The notes under the pieces are model-generated. The model was not told the DNA's origin. It saw nothing but the letters and a program-made list of their open reading frames with translations, and searched no databases. Made by a program: the position numbers and the translations under genes. Shown in pieces: positions 26,112-36,833 of a stretch of 64,000 bases of DNA. The stretch is taken from NCBI GenBank assembly GCA_023417655.1, contig JAEZFD010000062.1:176073-240072 (forward strand). The letters are read 5' to 3'. The first letter of the stretch is position 1, and the number at the start of each line of letters is the position of its first letter. The stretch comes from Planctomycetota bacterium. Its GTDB lineage: Bacteria; Planctomycetota; Planctomycetia; Planctomycetales; Planctomycetaceae.

Positions 26112-26210
26112 GAGAGGTGATGTTCGATATCCGGTGAGGGTGCTCTGCGAAGCAGCAGTGTTGAGATCGCTGGGTGACTGGATACCGACTGAGTTCGATC
26201 GAAGCTGGCT

Positions 26211-26948
26211 TTATCGGACTGGGGCCATATTTCCAGTGATTTTCACTTTCAGCTTACCATTCACTCTCGCGGAGGATGGCAAATTGACCTTCAGGAACAG
26301 GGGGCCGGTTTCCGTTGGAACGAACTCTCGTTGGGTTCCGATGGCGACTACTTTCGGCTCGTCTTTCCCCTTCTGGTTCCCTCGCTTCGAGGACATTTCG
26401 ACTCGTCCCACGACCGCCATGAGCGCCCCCACTGGAACACCTTCGACGACGTCGGTCATCACTTCCTGAGTTGGATACCCTGCCGGTCCGATGGCATCTG
26501 TGAGAGAAACCCGAAAGCTGCCATCGGCTTCAATACGGACCGGTTTGTCTTTCATCACCATGATGCCAGTAGAAGCCCAACCGGTGCTGGTATCGAAGTC
26601 GATCGTCTGGACGTTCTCGTTGAATACCGCCTCTTCGAGTGTCTTGATTCGAGACTTCACGATTTCGGCGTCCGGCTTCAGCTTCAGAATGCTTTTCAGC
26701 ATCTCACTGGCTTTCTCCCGGTTGCCTGATTCTTCGTACTTCGTGGCGAGGTCGGCCATCGAAGCGAAGTAATCGTTCATCGCCTTTTCCGCCTGCTGAT
26801 CCAGCGTCTTGGAATTGGCAGGGGGAGCGGGGCGACGATTTGCCTGCGCATGAGCCTCGCCTTCGTTGAATGCTCCCCAGGCAACCGCGTACCCGAGAAC
26901 CGTAATGCCCAACCGACGCTGGACGCGGAGACTGAGGCCTGCATTCAT
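26211..26948 (-). CDS. Secreted TPR-like protein of unknown function
   Basis: 245 residues with a signal peptide ending near A-H-A-Q. A helical region (about 45-105: KTLDQQAEKAMNDYFASMADLATKY... EKASEMLKSILKLKPDAEIVKSRIKTLEEAVF) reads as one or two TPR-like units. A beta-rich domain follows (W-A-S-T-G-I-M-V, V-R-I-E-A-D-G-S-F-R-V-S, and a C-terminal 'PLFLKVNLPSSARVNGKLKVKITGN'). The beta domain resembles carbohydrate-binding galactose-type lectin beta-sandwiches in pattern (GSF..S.TD..GP.GYP), but I cannot name a family with confidence. It appears monocistronic. Confidence 0.65.
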   Translation of the reverse strand: MNAGLSLRVQRRLGITVLGYAVAWGAFNEGEAHAQANRRPAPPANSKTLDQQAEKAMNDYFASMADLATKYEESGNREKASEMLKSILKLKPDAEIVKSRIKTLEEAVFNENVQTIDFDTSTGWASTGIMVMKDKPVRIEADGSFRVSLTDAIGPAGYPTQEVMTDVVEGVPVGALMAVVGRVEMSSKRGNQKGKDEPKVVAIGTQREFVPTETGPLFLKVNLPSSARVNGKLKVKITGNMAPVR

Positions 26949-27009
26949 TGAGTCACTCCACTGGTCAATTTCAGATCGAAGCGGGTGCCACTGTTGCAGC
27001 GTGACCCGC

Positions 27010-28362
27010 TCAGCCCATTCCGATCAGACTTTTTGCAACATTATAATAGATCACCACCCCCAGCATGTCACTCAATGCCGCAATCAGCGGGTTCGACATA
27101 AATGCGGGATCGAGGCCGAGACGTTTCAACACCATCGGCAGCATGGCGCCGGCAATCGTGCCTACGGTGACGACCATCCAGACGGTTGAGGCCACCACGA
27201 TGGCGGGTTGCAGGCCCACCATAAATCTCGCCACAGTGAATGAAAGCAGGGCCATCACCATCCCCTGAAGGAAGCCAATGCGTCCTTCCCGCCAGGCAAT
27301 CCAACCGACGCGGCCGTGGGTTTCATCCAGTGCGAGTGCACGAATAACGAGTGTGGCCGACTGGGACCCAGCATTCCCACCGCTCGCGAGAACCATCGGC
27401 AGAAAGAAAACCATCCAGGTTGTATCTCCGGCCTGCTCAAAGAACTGCAGGACGTGAGCGGTCAGTGAAGCGGCTCCCAGCAGGATCACCAGCCACATGC
27501 CACGTTTCCAGGTCAACTCCAGAAACGGAGTATTTACGTATCCGTCATCGAGAGGTTGCACCCCGGCAGCGAGATAGGCATCTTCAGTAGCCTCTTCCTG
27601 CAGAACCTCGGCCGCGTCGTCGTGAGTCACGATTCCGACGAGACGGTTCTGGTCATCCACAACGGGGATCGCGATGAACGAATAGCGGGCGATCTCGTTC
27701 GCAACAAACTCCTGATCGTCATCCACTTTGACGGAGATCACGTCACGTTGCATGATGTCGGAGATACGAGCCGACGGTTTTGCCTGAATCAGCTGTCGCA
27801 GAGTCAGGAATCCGATCAGGTGCCGGACTTCATCAATGATGTAAATGTAGTAAATCGTCTCTCGAGTCGGCGCTTGCAATCGCAGCCGTTCGAGTGCTTC
27901 GTGAACGGTGATGTCTGACGGGAGTGATGCGTACTCCGTCGTCATGATCGACCCGGCACTATACTCCGGGTAAGAGAGCAGCTTACGAATGTCAGCCCGT
28001 TCCGCCTGCGCGACGTATCGCAACAGTCGTTCAACGTGCTCAGGGTCCATTCGCTCGAGAAGGTCGACCCGGTCGTCGGCCGACATCTCTTCGATCACCC
28101 GGGAGAAACGTTCCGGTTCAATCGAGTCGACAATCGCTTCCTGAGCAGGAAGGGAGAGATAAGAGAAGATCTCGGCCTGCCGTTGCGGCGGGCTATGCGA
28201 CATCACCTCCCAGGCCTGCACTGGGTCCAGCCCTTCAATGACCTCTGCAACAACAGCAGGGATCAGAGCCTGGCAAAACTCACGCAGCCCGGCTTCGTCA
28301 TGCTCAGCCAGCATGAGTTGCAGATCAGGCAGAAGCAATGAGTGATAAATCGAATTCGGCAT
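27010..28362 (-). CDS. mgtE: Magnesium transporter MgtE
   Basis: 450 residues, the expected size. The N-terminal superhelical Mg-sensing domain (about 15-125, with 'EEMSADDRVDLLERMDPEHVERLL') is followed by two CBS domains (from 'GSIMTTEYASLPSDITVHEALERL' to 'IPVVDDQNRLVGIVTHDDAAEVL'). The C-terminal five-helix channel contains the family signature P-M-V-L-A-S-G-G-N-A-G-S-Q-S. The protein imports Mg2+ and is gated by cytosolic Mg2+ through the sensor and CBS domains. The next gene, tyrA, is divergent. No magnesium-responsive leader could be recognised in the 169 bases upstream. Confidence 0.96.
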   Translation of the reverse strand: MPNSIYHSLLLPDLQLMLAEHDEAGLREFCQALIPAVVAEVIEGLDPVQAWEVMSHSPPQRQAEIFSYLSLPAQEAIVDSIEPERFSRVIEEMSADDRVDLLERMDPEHVERLLRYVAQAERADIRKLLSYPEYSAGSIMTTEYASLPSDITVHEALERLRLQAPTRETIYYIYIIDEVRHLIGFLTLRQLIQAKPSARISDIMQRDVISVKVDDDQEFVANEIARYSFIAIPVVDDQNRLVGIVTHDDAAEVLQEEATEDAYLAAGVQPLDDGYVNTPFLELTWKRGMWLVILLGAASLTAHVLQFFEQAGDTTWMVFFLPMVLASGGNAGSQSATLVIRALALDETHGRVGWIAWREGRIGFLQGMVMALLSFTVARFMVGLQPAIVVASTVWMVVTVGTIAGAMLPMVLKRLGLDPAFMSNPLIAALSDMLGVVIYYNVAKSLIGMG

Positions 28363-28531
28363 GCACCATCTGCCTGTCGCACCGGATTAACAAGTCGTCA
28401 AGGATAGCAGGCTGATGCATATCTCGCGAACCGCGAAATTTCTGGATTCTCGTTCCGGACAATTCCGGGGGCGGCATCCCGGCATCAAGAAATCTTGATG
28501 GCTCTTTTGATCCCTCAGTCGCGGAACTGTA

Positions 28532-29437
28532 ATGAGCGGCTACAATCCGGGAATGGCGGAGACTCAGTCGAAATTCAATTGCATCGCAATCATCGGAGTT
28601 GGACTCATCGGTGGCTCGGTGGCGCTGGCCGCACGCAGATGGGGAGCGGCGGATCGAGTCATTGGATATGGCCGAAACCAGGACCGCCTTGCTGCTGCCC
28701 AGAAAGCGGGGGTGATCGACGGGGCAGTGACTTCGCTCGCTGAACTCGATTCCGCGGATCTGGTGATTGTCTGCACTCCTGTGGATCGGATCGCCGGAGA
28801 CGTGCTGCAGGTTCTCTCGGAAGTCAACCGCCCGGAACAGATCATCACAGACGTCGGCAGCGTCAAACATCAGATTCTGCAAGAGATCGAGCTCAGTTCA
28901 CCCGGTGCGAACTTCGTGGGGTCGCATCCCCTGGCGGGTTCGCATCATACCGGATTCGAACATGCCAGCCCTGATCTTTTTCAAGGGCGACGTTGCGTTC
29001 TGACTCCCACCACCGATCGACTCAATGATCCTGCAACGCTTCGGGTTCGTGAGTTCTGGGAGCGGATTGGAATGCAGGTCAATGTGATGCCGTCTGATCT
29101 CCATGATCAGATTCTTGCATCGACCAGTCACCTCCCACACCTCGCGGCCTCTGTTGTCGCAGGAATTGTATCGCCGGAACATCTCGAATTCGCTGCAACC
29201 GGCTATCGAGATACGACGCGGGTGGCCGCAGGTGATCCGGAACTCTGGGCCGCCATCATGACGATGAATGCGCCGGCCATGGTCGAGGGGATCGATCAGA
29301 TGATTTCCCTGTTCAGCCGGTATCGTGACTTGATCGCAGCCGGTCGCCAACGGGATCTTGTTCCGCTGCTGGAAGAGGCGCGGGGCCGACGATTGCGTTA
29401 TCGAGACGATGCACTGCATTTGGACGATGGAAGTTAA
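28532..29437 (+). CDS. tyrA: Prephenate/arogenate dehydrogenase
   Basis: 301 residues; an internal ATG at 28553 (MAETQSKFNC) is a realistic alternative start because family similarity begins there. The NAD(P)-binding motif is A-I-I-G-V-G-L-I-G-G-S (about 18-28), and 'VIGYGRN' continues the Rossmann fold. The catalytic/substrate region includes 'GSHPLAGSHHTGFEHA', the TyrA signature, and C-terminal helices with 'TSHLPHLAASVV' and 'GYRDTTRVAAGDPELW'. It converts prephenate or arogenate toward tyrosine, coupled to NAD(P) reduction. No other aromatic amino-acid gene is adjacent. Confidence 0.94.
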   Translation: MSGYNPGMAETQSKFNCIAIIGVGLIGGSVALAARRWGAADRVIGYGRNQDRLAAAQKAGVIDGAVTSLAELDSADLVIVCTPVDRIAGDVLQVLSEVNRPEQIITDVGSVKHQILQEIELSSPGANFVGSHPLAGSHHTGFEHASPDLFQGRRCVLTPTTDRLNDPATLRVREFWERIGMQVNVMPSDLHDQILASTSHLPHLAASVVAGIVSPEHLEFAATGYRDTTRVAAGDPELWAAIMTMNAPAMVEGIDQMISLFSRYRDLIAAGRQRDLVPLLEEARGRRLRYRDDALHLDDGS

Positions 29438-29523
29438 CCTCGTTCGATTGCCGGCAGTGGCGTCTCACTTTCGACAGAACAGCTGACGACAAAACAACTG
29501 AATGTTCCCGTGGGGTAGTTTTC

Positions 29524-30522
29524 ATGAGATTGCGACGTCTTGGAAGCTCAGAGTTTCGTGTCTCTCCGGTCGCCATGGGATGTTGGCCGATCGCTGGTGT
29601 GACCAGCGTTAATGTGACAGAGCAAGACAGTCTGCGAACTCTCCATGCGGCGTTTGATGCAGGCATCAACTTCTTCGATACGGCCTATATCTATGGCTAT
29701 GAGGGAGAGAGCGAACGACTGATCGGGGAAGCATTGCGGGGACATCGCGATCAGATTGTCCTTGCCACCAAATGCGGCTTGCACTGGGACCCCGAGCGGA
29801 AGCAGGCGCGTGACGCCCGGCCAGAGACGATCTTTCGGGAATGTGACGAATCGCTTCGAAGGCTGCGGACCGACCGCATCGATCTGTATTACCTACATGC
29901 GAGTGACCCCAATGTCCCCGTCGCTGAGTCGGCCGGGGCGATGCTGGAGCTGCAGCAGGCAGGAAAGATTCGGTCCGTCGGGGTTTCAAACTTCACCTCT
30001 CTGGAGGAGTATGAGGTCTTTCATGGAGTCTGCACGATTGTCGCGGTTCAACCTCCTTACAACATGCTGCAGCGGGAGATTGAAGCGGATCTGATTCCGT
30101 GGTGCATTGAGCATGGGATCTCCGCCGTCGTCTACTGGCCGTTGATGAAGGGCTTTCTTGCCGGGAAAATTGCGAGAGACCATGTCTGGCACCCTCGTGA
30201 CGGGCGACAGAAATATCCCGTCTTCGTGGGGGAGGAATGGGAACGGACACATGAATTCGTGGACAAGCTGCGAGTGATCGCGACTGCTGCAGGAATCACA
30301 GTCGCTCAGCTCGTGATCGCATGGACGATTCAACGACCGGGAATCACTGCCGCCCTGTGCGGAGCGAAGCGGCCGGAACAGATCCGCGAAACCGCTCTCG
30401 CCATGAGCGTGCAGCTGACGCAGGAGCAGGTCGACCAGTGTCAGGCCGCCATTGATGAGCGCGGCCCAGTCAGCACCCGACCTGCAGTTGCCGCCAGCGC
30501 ACCTGCCCGTGATCAGAATTGA
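29524..30522 (+). CDS. Aldo/keto reductase
   Basis: 332 residues with the AKR barrel pattern. The catalytic tetrad is visible as Asp in 'FFDTAYIYG', Tyr in 'IYGYEGE', Lys in 'IVLATKCG' and His in 'YYLHASDP'. The NADP-binding end includes 'VGVSNFT' and 'ITAALCGAKRPEQI'. The family reduces aldehydes or ketones with NADPH; members close to this type (no N-terminal signal, 'R.LG.S...VS...MGCWP') are usually assigned only to the family. It is followed by a 14-bp direct repeat and then purU on the same strand, 100 bases away. Confidence 0.93.
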   Translation: MRLRRLGSSEFRVSPVAMGCWPIAGVTSVNVTEQDSLRTLHAAFDAGINFFDTAYIYGYEGESERLIGEALRGHRDQIVLATKCGLHWDPERKQARDARPETIFRECDESLRRLRTDRIDLYYLHASDPNVPVAESAGAMLELQQAGKIRSVGVSNFTSLEEYEVFHGVCTIVAVQPPYNMLQREIEADLIPWCIEHGISAVVYWPLMKGFLAGKIARDHVWHPRDGRQKYPVFVGEEWERTHEFVDKLRVIATAAGITVAQLVIAWTIQRPGITAALCGAKRPEQIRETALAMSVQLTQEQVDQCQAAIDERGPVSTRPAVAASAPARDQN

Positions 30523-30529
30523 GCCTTGC

Positions 30530-30567
30530 CTGATCTCACTTATCTGATCTCACTTGTCTGATCTCAG
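30530..30567 (+). repeat. 14-bp direct repeat, about 2.7 units
   Basis: CTGATCTCACTTAT, CTGATCTCACTTGT and CTGATCTCAG stand in tandem between the aldo/keto reductase stop and the purU start. Confidence 0.85.
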
Positions 30568-30622
30568 TGGACGAAGGATCTTTCTTCGCCGCCTTCTCTT
30601 TGTCTCAGGGTTAATCGCATTC

Positions 30623-31501
30623 ATGCAAGTGATCATCACCGCTGTTGGCCCTGACAACCGAGGACTCGCCGATCCGATTGTTCACGATGTCACGCAGTCC
30701 GGCGCGAACATTCATGAAATTCAGATGTACGACCGGGACACCGAACGCCTTTTCGCAATGCTGCTGCGAATGGAGTGGCCTGAAGATCGGGATCCTGAGG
30801 ACCGGAATACAGTCGCGGACCTGCGAGCCCGAATGCGAAAAGTCGGGACAGAGAAGGGCCTGACGATTCGGGTCTGGTCTCGTGATGAGTATCGACGCAA
30901 ACCTCGCATCGCGCTGTGTACGACGCACCGGCCGGAACCAGCGCTTGCGGTTCTCCGCGATATTCGGGACCGTCGGCTTGATGCCGAAGTCAGCGTTATC
31001 ATCGGCAATCGTGAGTCATGCCGTGGTCTGGCCGAGCAGTTTGGAGTTGATTTCCACAACATTGGCGACAGCAGCGGGAACTCCGACGATACCCGAATGG
31101 TCGAGTTGTTCGACCAGTATGAAGTCGACTACGTGGTCCTCGCGAGGTACATGCGAATTCTTCCCCCGCGAACGTGCTGGGAGTTCGCCGGCGGACGAAT
31201 CATCAATCTGCATCACGGACTCTTACCCTCATTCCCAGGGTTCCGGCCGTACCATGATGCTTACAGTCACCGTATGCTGACCTATGGAGCAACGGCACAT
31301 TTCATTGTGCCGGAGCTTGATGCGGGAAATCAGATTGTTCAGCAATCAACGTTTACGGTTGCGCCGGGAACTCCACTGGAGGAAATCATCCGGATCGGAG
31401 AATCGGACAACGAGCCTCGATGTCTCTCCGAGGGCCTGCGGCGAGTGATTAATCGCGAAGTGGAACTGCATTTCCATCGCGTGGTGAAGACGGCGAATTG
31501 A
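30623..31501 (+). CDS. purU: Formyltetrahydrofolate deformylase
   Basis: 292 residues from the ATG at 30623, where the N-terminal ACT domain begins ('MQVIITAVGPDNRGLADP'); a TTG-initiated extension at 30554 would add an unlikely hydrophobic leader. ACT domain about residues 1-85, then a formyltransferase-fold domain containing 'VVLARYMRILPP', 'RIINLHHGLLPSFPG' (catalytic Asn and His, about 194-197) and 'ELDAGNQIV' (catalytic Asp, about 232). It hydrolyses 10-formyltetrahydrofolate to formate and tetrahydrofolate. Its presence beside a formylmethanofuran-type system suggests two parallel C1 carriers. A hairpin follows the stop. Confidence 0.94.
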   Translation: MQVIITAVGPDNRGLADPIVHDVTQSGANIHEIQMYDRDTERLFAMLLRMEWPEDRDPEDRNTVADLRARMRKVGTEKGLTIRVWSRDEYRRKPRIALCTTHRPEPALAVLRDIRDRRLDAEVSVIIGNRESCRGLAEQFGVDFHNIGDSSGNSDDTRMVELFDQYEVDYVVLARYMRILPPRTCWEFAGGRIINLHHGLLPSFPGFRPYHDAYSHRMLTYGATAHFIVPELDAGNQIVQQSTFTVAPGTPLEEIIRIGESDNEPRCLSEGLRRVINREVELHFHRVVKTAN

Positions 31502-31521
31502 GGCTCGTGCAACCACGAGCC
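31502..31521. terminator. Hairpin between convergent purU and DapA-family genes
   Basis: Perfect 8-bp stem GGCTCGTG/CACGAGCC with a CAAC loop directly after the purU stop, followed by a weak T-rich stretch (CCAATTT). Candidate terminator. Confidence 0.6.
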
Positions 31522-31558
31522 CCAATTTCGAGTGACGTGTCTGGACTTATTCCCAGGC

Positions 31559-32593
31559 CTATCCGACCAGTCCGCGTCGACGGAGTTCCGAGACAACATC
31601 TTTCACAATTTGCGTGACATCTGGAGTGCCGTTCTTCGGCAGAGAGCCCGCTGATCCGCTCGTGATGTAACCCTGCTCGGAAAGAGCAGCCTGCAGTTTT
31701 CCACGCAGAGTTGCCAGTTCCGTTTTCTGCTTGTCCGACATCGGCTGGCGACCTTCGCCCATTGAGAAGCCTCGCAGCTCAACAGCTGCCCGGAACCCTT
31801 CTGGGAACTCGGAATTGTAGATCATGCTGTCGAACAGGTTCAGCAGCTGATATTGCAGCAGGCGAGCGGTATCAATCTGTCCGCCAACGGTTGCTTCATA
31901 CAGTTTCTTGGTCAGTTCAGGCACCACGCCGCTGGCGGCGTTTGTTCCACCGTCGCAGCCCATCAGCAGCATCGGGACCAGTGCGGCGTCCCACCCGGTC
32001 AGGAAACTGAATTCAGGTCGGTTCGGACGGACAGCCTGAATCATTCTCATCATGTGCGGCAGGTCGCCGGAGGAGTCCTTGATGGCGACGATGCGCTCAC
32101 ATTCCTCGCTCAGCCGCTGCACGGTTGGGACGTCAATTGGGCTGGCAAAGAGTGGAATGTTGTACAATGTGACGTCGACAGGCGTGTTCAGCGCGATTTC
32201 CCGGAAGTACGCGTACACCGCTTCTGGCCCGAGCTTGTAATAGAAGGGGGCCACGATGGCGACGGCGCGAACACCGAGGTCGCTGTAGAATTCGCAAGCA
32301 GCGATTGTTTCGCGCACATTAGCTTCGGCGGCTCCCGCAAGGATGGGAACCCGTCCACGGACCTGATCGGCGATAATCACGGCGATCCGGCGACGTTCTT
32401 CACGCGTAAATCGCGTGAATTCGCCTGTGCTGCCGTTAGGGTAAAGTCCATGAACCCCTTTCTCGATCAGCCAGTCGATGTAGCGACGGAGTTCTCCTTC
32501 GTTGATCTCTCCCCGAGAATCCAATGGAACCAGATTCGGCGTGAAGATCCCCTGAAGTCGACTGGAAGGTGTCTTCGGCATTTTCGACGGCAT
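31559..32593 (-). CDS. Dihydrodipicolinate synthase-family (DapA-like) aldolase
   Basis: 344 residues from the ATG at 32593, with AGG about 8 bases upstream; the open frame extends 93 bases further but lacks support. The TIM barrel has 'GIFTPNLVPLDSRGEINEGELRRYIDWLIEKGVHGLYPNGSTGEF', the catalytic Tyr region 'LYNIP', and the Schiff-base lysine in 'IVAIKDSSGD'. Glycine-rich 'GCDGGTNAASGVVPE' lines the later barrel. The C-terminal extension (about 50 residues) ends in 'DVVSELRRRGLVG'. Members include DHDPS, N-acetylneuraminate lyase and various sugar-acid aldolases; the Asn after the 'YP' motif (PNGSTGE) resembles sugar-acid aldolases or paralogues rather than canonical DapA. Substrate unknown. 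Confidence 0.9.
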   Translation of the reverse strand: MPSKMPKTPSSRLQGIFTPNLVPLDSRGEINEGELRRYIDWLIEKGVHGLYPNGSTGEFTRFTREERRRIAVIIADQVRGRVPILAGAAEANVRETIAACEFYSDLGVRAVAIVAPFYYKLGPEAVYAYFREIALNTPVDVTLYNIPLFASPIDVPTVQRLSEECERIVAIKDSSGDLPHMMRMIQAVRPNRPEFSFLTGWDAALVPMLLMGCDGGTNAASGVVPELTKKLYEATVGGQIDTARLLQYQLLNLFDSMIYNSEFPEGFRAAVELRGFSMGEGRQPMSDKQKTELATLRGKLQAALSEQGYITSGSAGSLPKNGTPDVTQIVKDVVSELRRRGLVG

Positions 32594-32784
32594 GTGAAAC
32601 CTGCAAACTGGCAAAAATTGACGATTTGGGGGCTGTTTCGGAAACTCCGGCTGTCGAATTTCCGACGGGACACTAGAATGACTCACAAATACTTTTCCGT
32701 CGAATAAAGAGATCGGGTTTTCCCGATTGTCTATCTCGCCAGAGTCGAACTTCCCTGCCAGTGCGGCGTATTGGAGTTGCGGTC

Positions 32785-35670
<2,886 letters not shown>

Positions 35671-35710
35671 AGGCGAGCCGAAAGATAGCTCTTCAGAGCG
35701 AGCGTAAAAC

Positions 35711-35745
35711 ACGGGGTTCACCTGGTCATGCCAAGTGGACCCCGT
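35711..35745. terminator. Bidirectional hairpin after sucA
   Basis: Stem ACGGGGTTCACCTGG against CCAAGTGGACCCCGT, 15 bp with two mismatches and a 5-nt loop, between convergent sucA and sua5. Preceded by AAAA and followed by TTGCGTTT, so it can work on either strand. Confidence 0.75.
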
Positions 35746-35797
35746 TTGCGTTTGAATGATGCGAGAGAATGGTTCCCCGTGTCATTGTGGCCCCGGA

Positions 35798-36778
35798 TCA
35801 GTGATCGCGAGACGATCCGGCAGCACGTTGCAGGCGATCGTTGAGTGCCCGACCGAGTCCCCTGTCAGGGAACCGATAAGCATAGATCTCGACGACGTCT
35901 GACTCATCGAGCCGCCGCAGCGCCGCAAAGAAACCTGCGGCTGCTTCTGGAAGAGAACCGGTCTGCGACAGCACTTCCACACGACCAAACTGTTCAGGGG
36001 ATTCAATCGGCAAAAGCGACAGGAAGCCGTTGTGAGGTGATGCCGGAGGTTGTTCCTCTTCGGAAAGAATGTGCAACGGCTTTTGCGGGGCATAGTGCTG
36101 AGCCAGCAGTCCAGGTGAGACCTGTGGTGTTCGCTGGTCGAGAACAGTGGGAGCACGTCCGGACAGGGGGCCAATCACCGACTCAATATCTTCCACAGTG
36201 ATTCCGCCCGGTCGCAACAGCCAGACATCTCCGTCAGGATCACAGTGAATTACAGTCGATTCGATTCCGACAGCGCATGGGCCGCCATCAAGGACAGCAT
36301 CGATGTGGTCTCCCAGCTGATCCAGTACGTGTTGAGCCGTGGTTGGACTGATGCGGCCAAACAGATTGGCACTTGGAGCCGCGAGGGGAACTCCGGCTGC
36401 GCGAATCAGATCGCGAGCCAAGGGATGTCCCGGGACGCGAACAGCAACCGTCGGCAGGCCTGAGGTGACGAGATCAGGCACAAAGGGCTGCTTCGGAAGA
36501 ATGAACGTCAGCGGACCCGGCCAGAAGTGGTCCATCAGCTTCGCCGCTTTCTCCGGGACAGAAGATGCGACTTCAGGCAACTGATCCCGATCTGCTAGAT
36601 GAACAATCAGAGGGTCGAACTGTGGACGTTGCTTCGCTTCGAAGATCTTGACGACCGCGGCTGGATCCAGGGCATTGCCGCCAAGCCCATAGACTGTCTC
36701 GGTTGCGAATGCGACAAGACCTCCACGACGCAGAATTGCGGCGGCGGCAGAAACGTCGGTCAGTAGTTCAGCAGTCAT
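35798..36778 (-). CDS. L-threonylcarbamoyladenylate synthase (Sua5 type)
   Basis: 326 residues: an N-terminal YrdC domain (about 10-200) with the fold's 'GGLVAFATETVYGLGGNA' and 'KQRPQFDPLIVHL' nucleotide-binding elements and 'GIESTVIHCDPDGDVWLLRPGGIT', then a C-terminal Sua5 domain (about 215-326; 'SPGLLAQHYAPQKPL', 'DESDVVEIYAYRFPDRGLGRALNDRLQRAA'). It makes threonylcarbamoyl-AMP from threonine, bicarbonate and ATP for the universal t6A37 tRNA modification. The last residues end in 'SSRDH', without further domain. Downstream on the same strand, after 55 bases, is the Hsp70-like gene's end (transcribed toward it), so sua5 may be the second gene of that unit. Confidence 0.93.
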   Translation of the reverse strand: MTAELLTDVSAAAAILRRGGLVAFATETVYGLGGNALDPAAVVKIFEAKQRPQFDPLIVHLADRDQLPEVASSVPEKAAKLMDHFWPGPLTFILPKQPFVPDLVTSGLPTVAVRVPGHPLARDLIRAAGVPLAAPSANLFGRISPTTAQHVLDQLGDHIDAVLDGGPCAVGIESTVIHCDPDGDVWLLRPGGITVEDIESVIGPLSGRAPTVLDQRTPQVSPGLLAQHYAPQKPLHILSEEEQPPASPHNGFLSLLPIESPEQFGRVEVLSQTGSLPEAAAGFFAALRRLDESDVVEIYAYRFPDRGLGRALNDRLQRAAGSSRDH

Positions 36779-36833
36779 GGAGACATGATTTCAAAAATGG
36801 AATCGGCTCATGGAAGCCGCGTTCAATCGTGGC

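Noticed and set aside
27010..28531. Magnesium riboswitch upstream of mgtE
   Set aside because: The 169 bases upstream show no recognisable M-box features.
30554..30622. TTG-initiated N-terminal extension of PurU
   Set aside because: Adds a hydrophobic leader outside the ACT domain and starts inside a tandem repeat; ATG 30623 fits the family.
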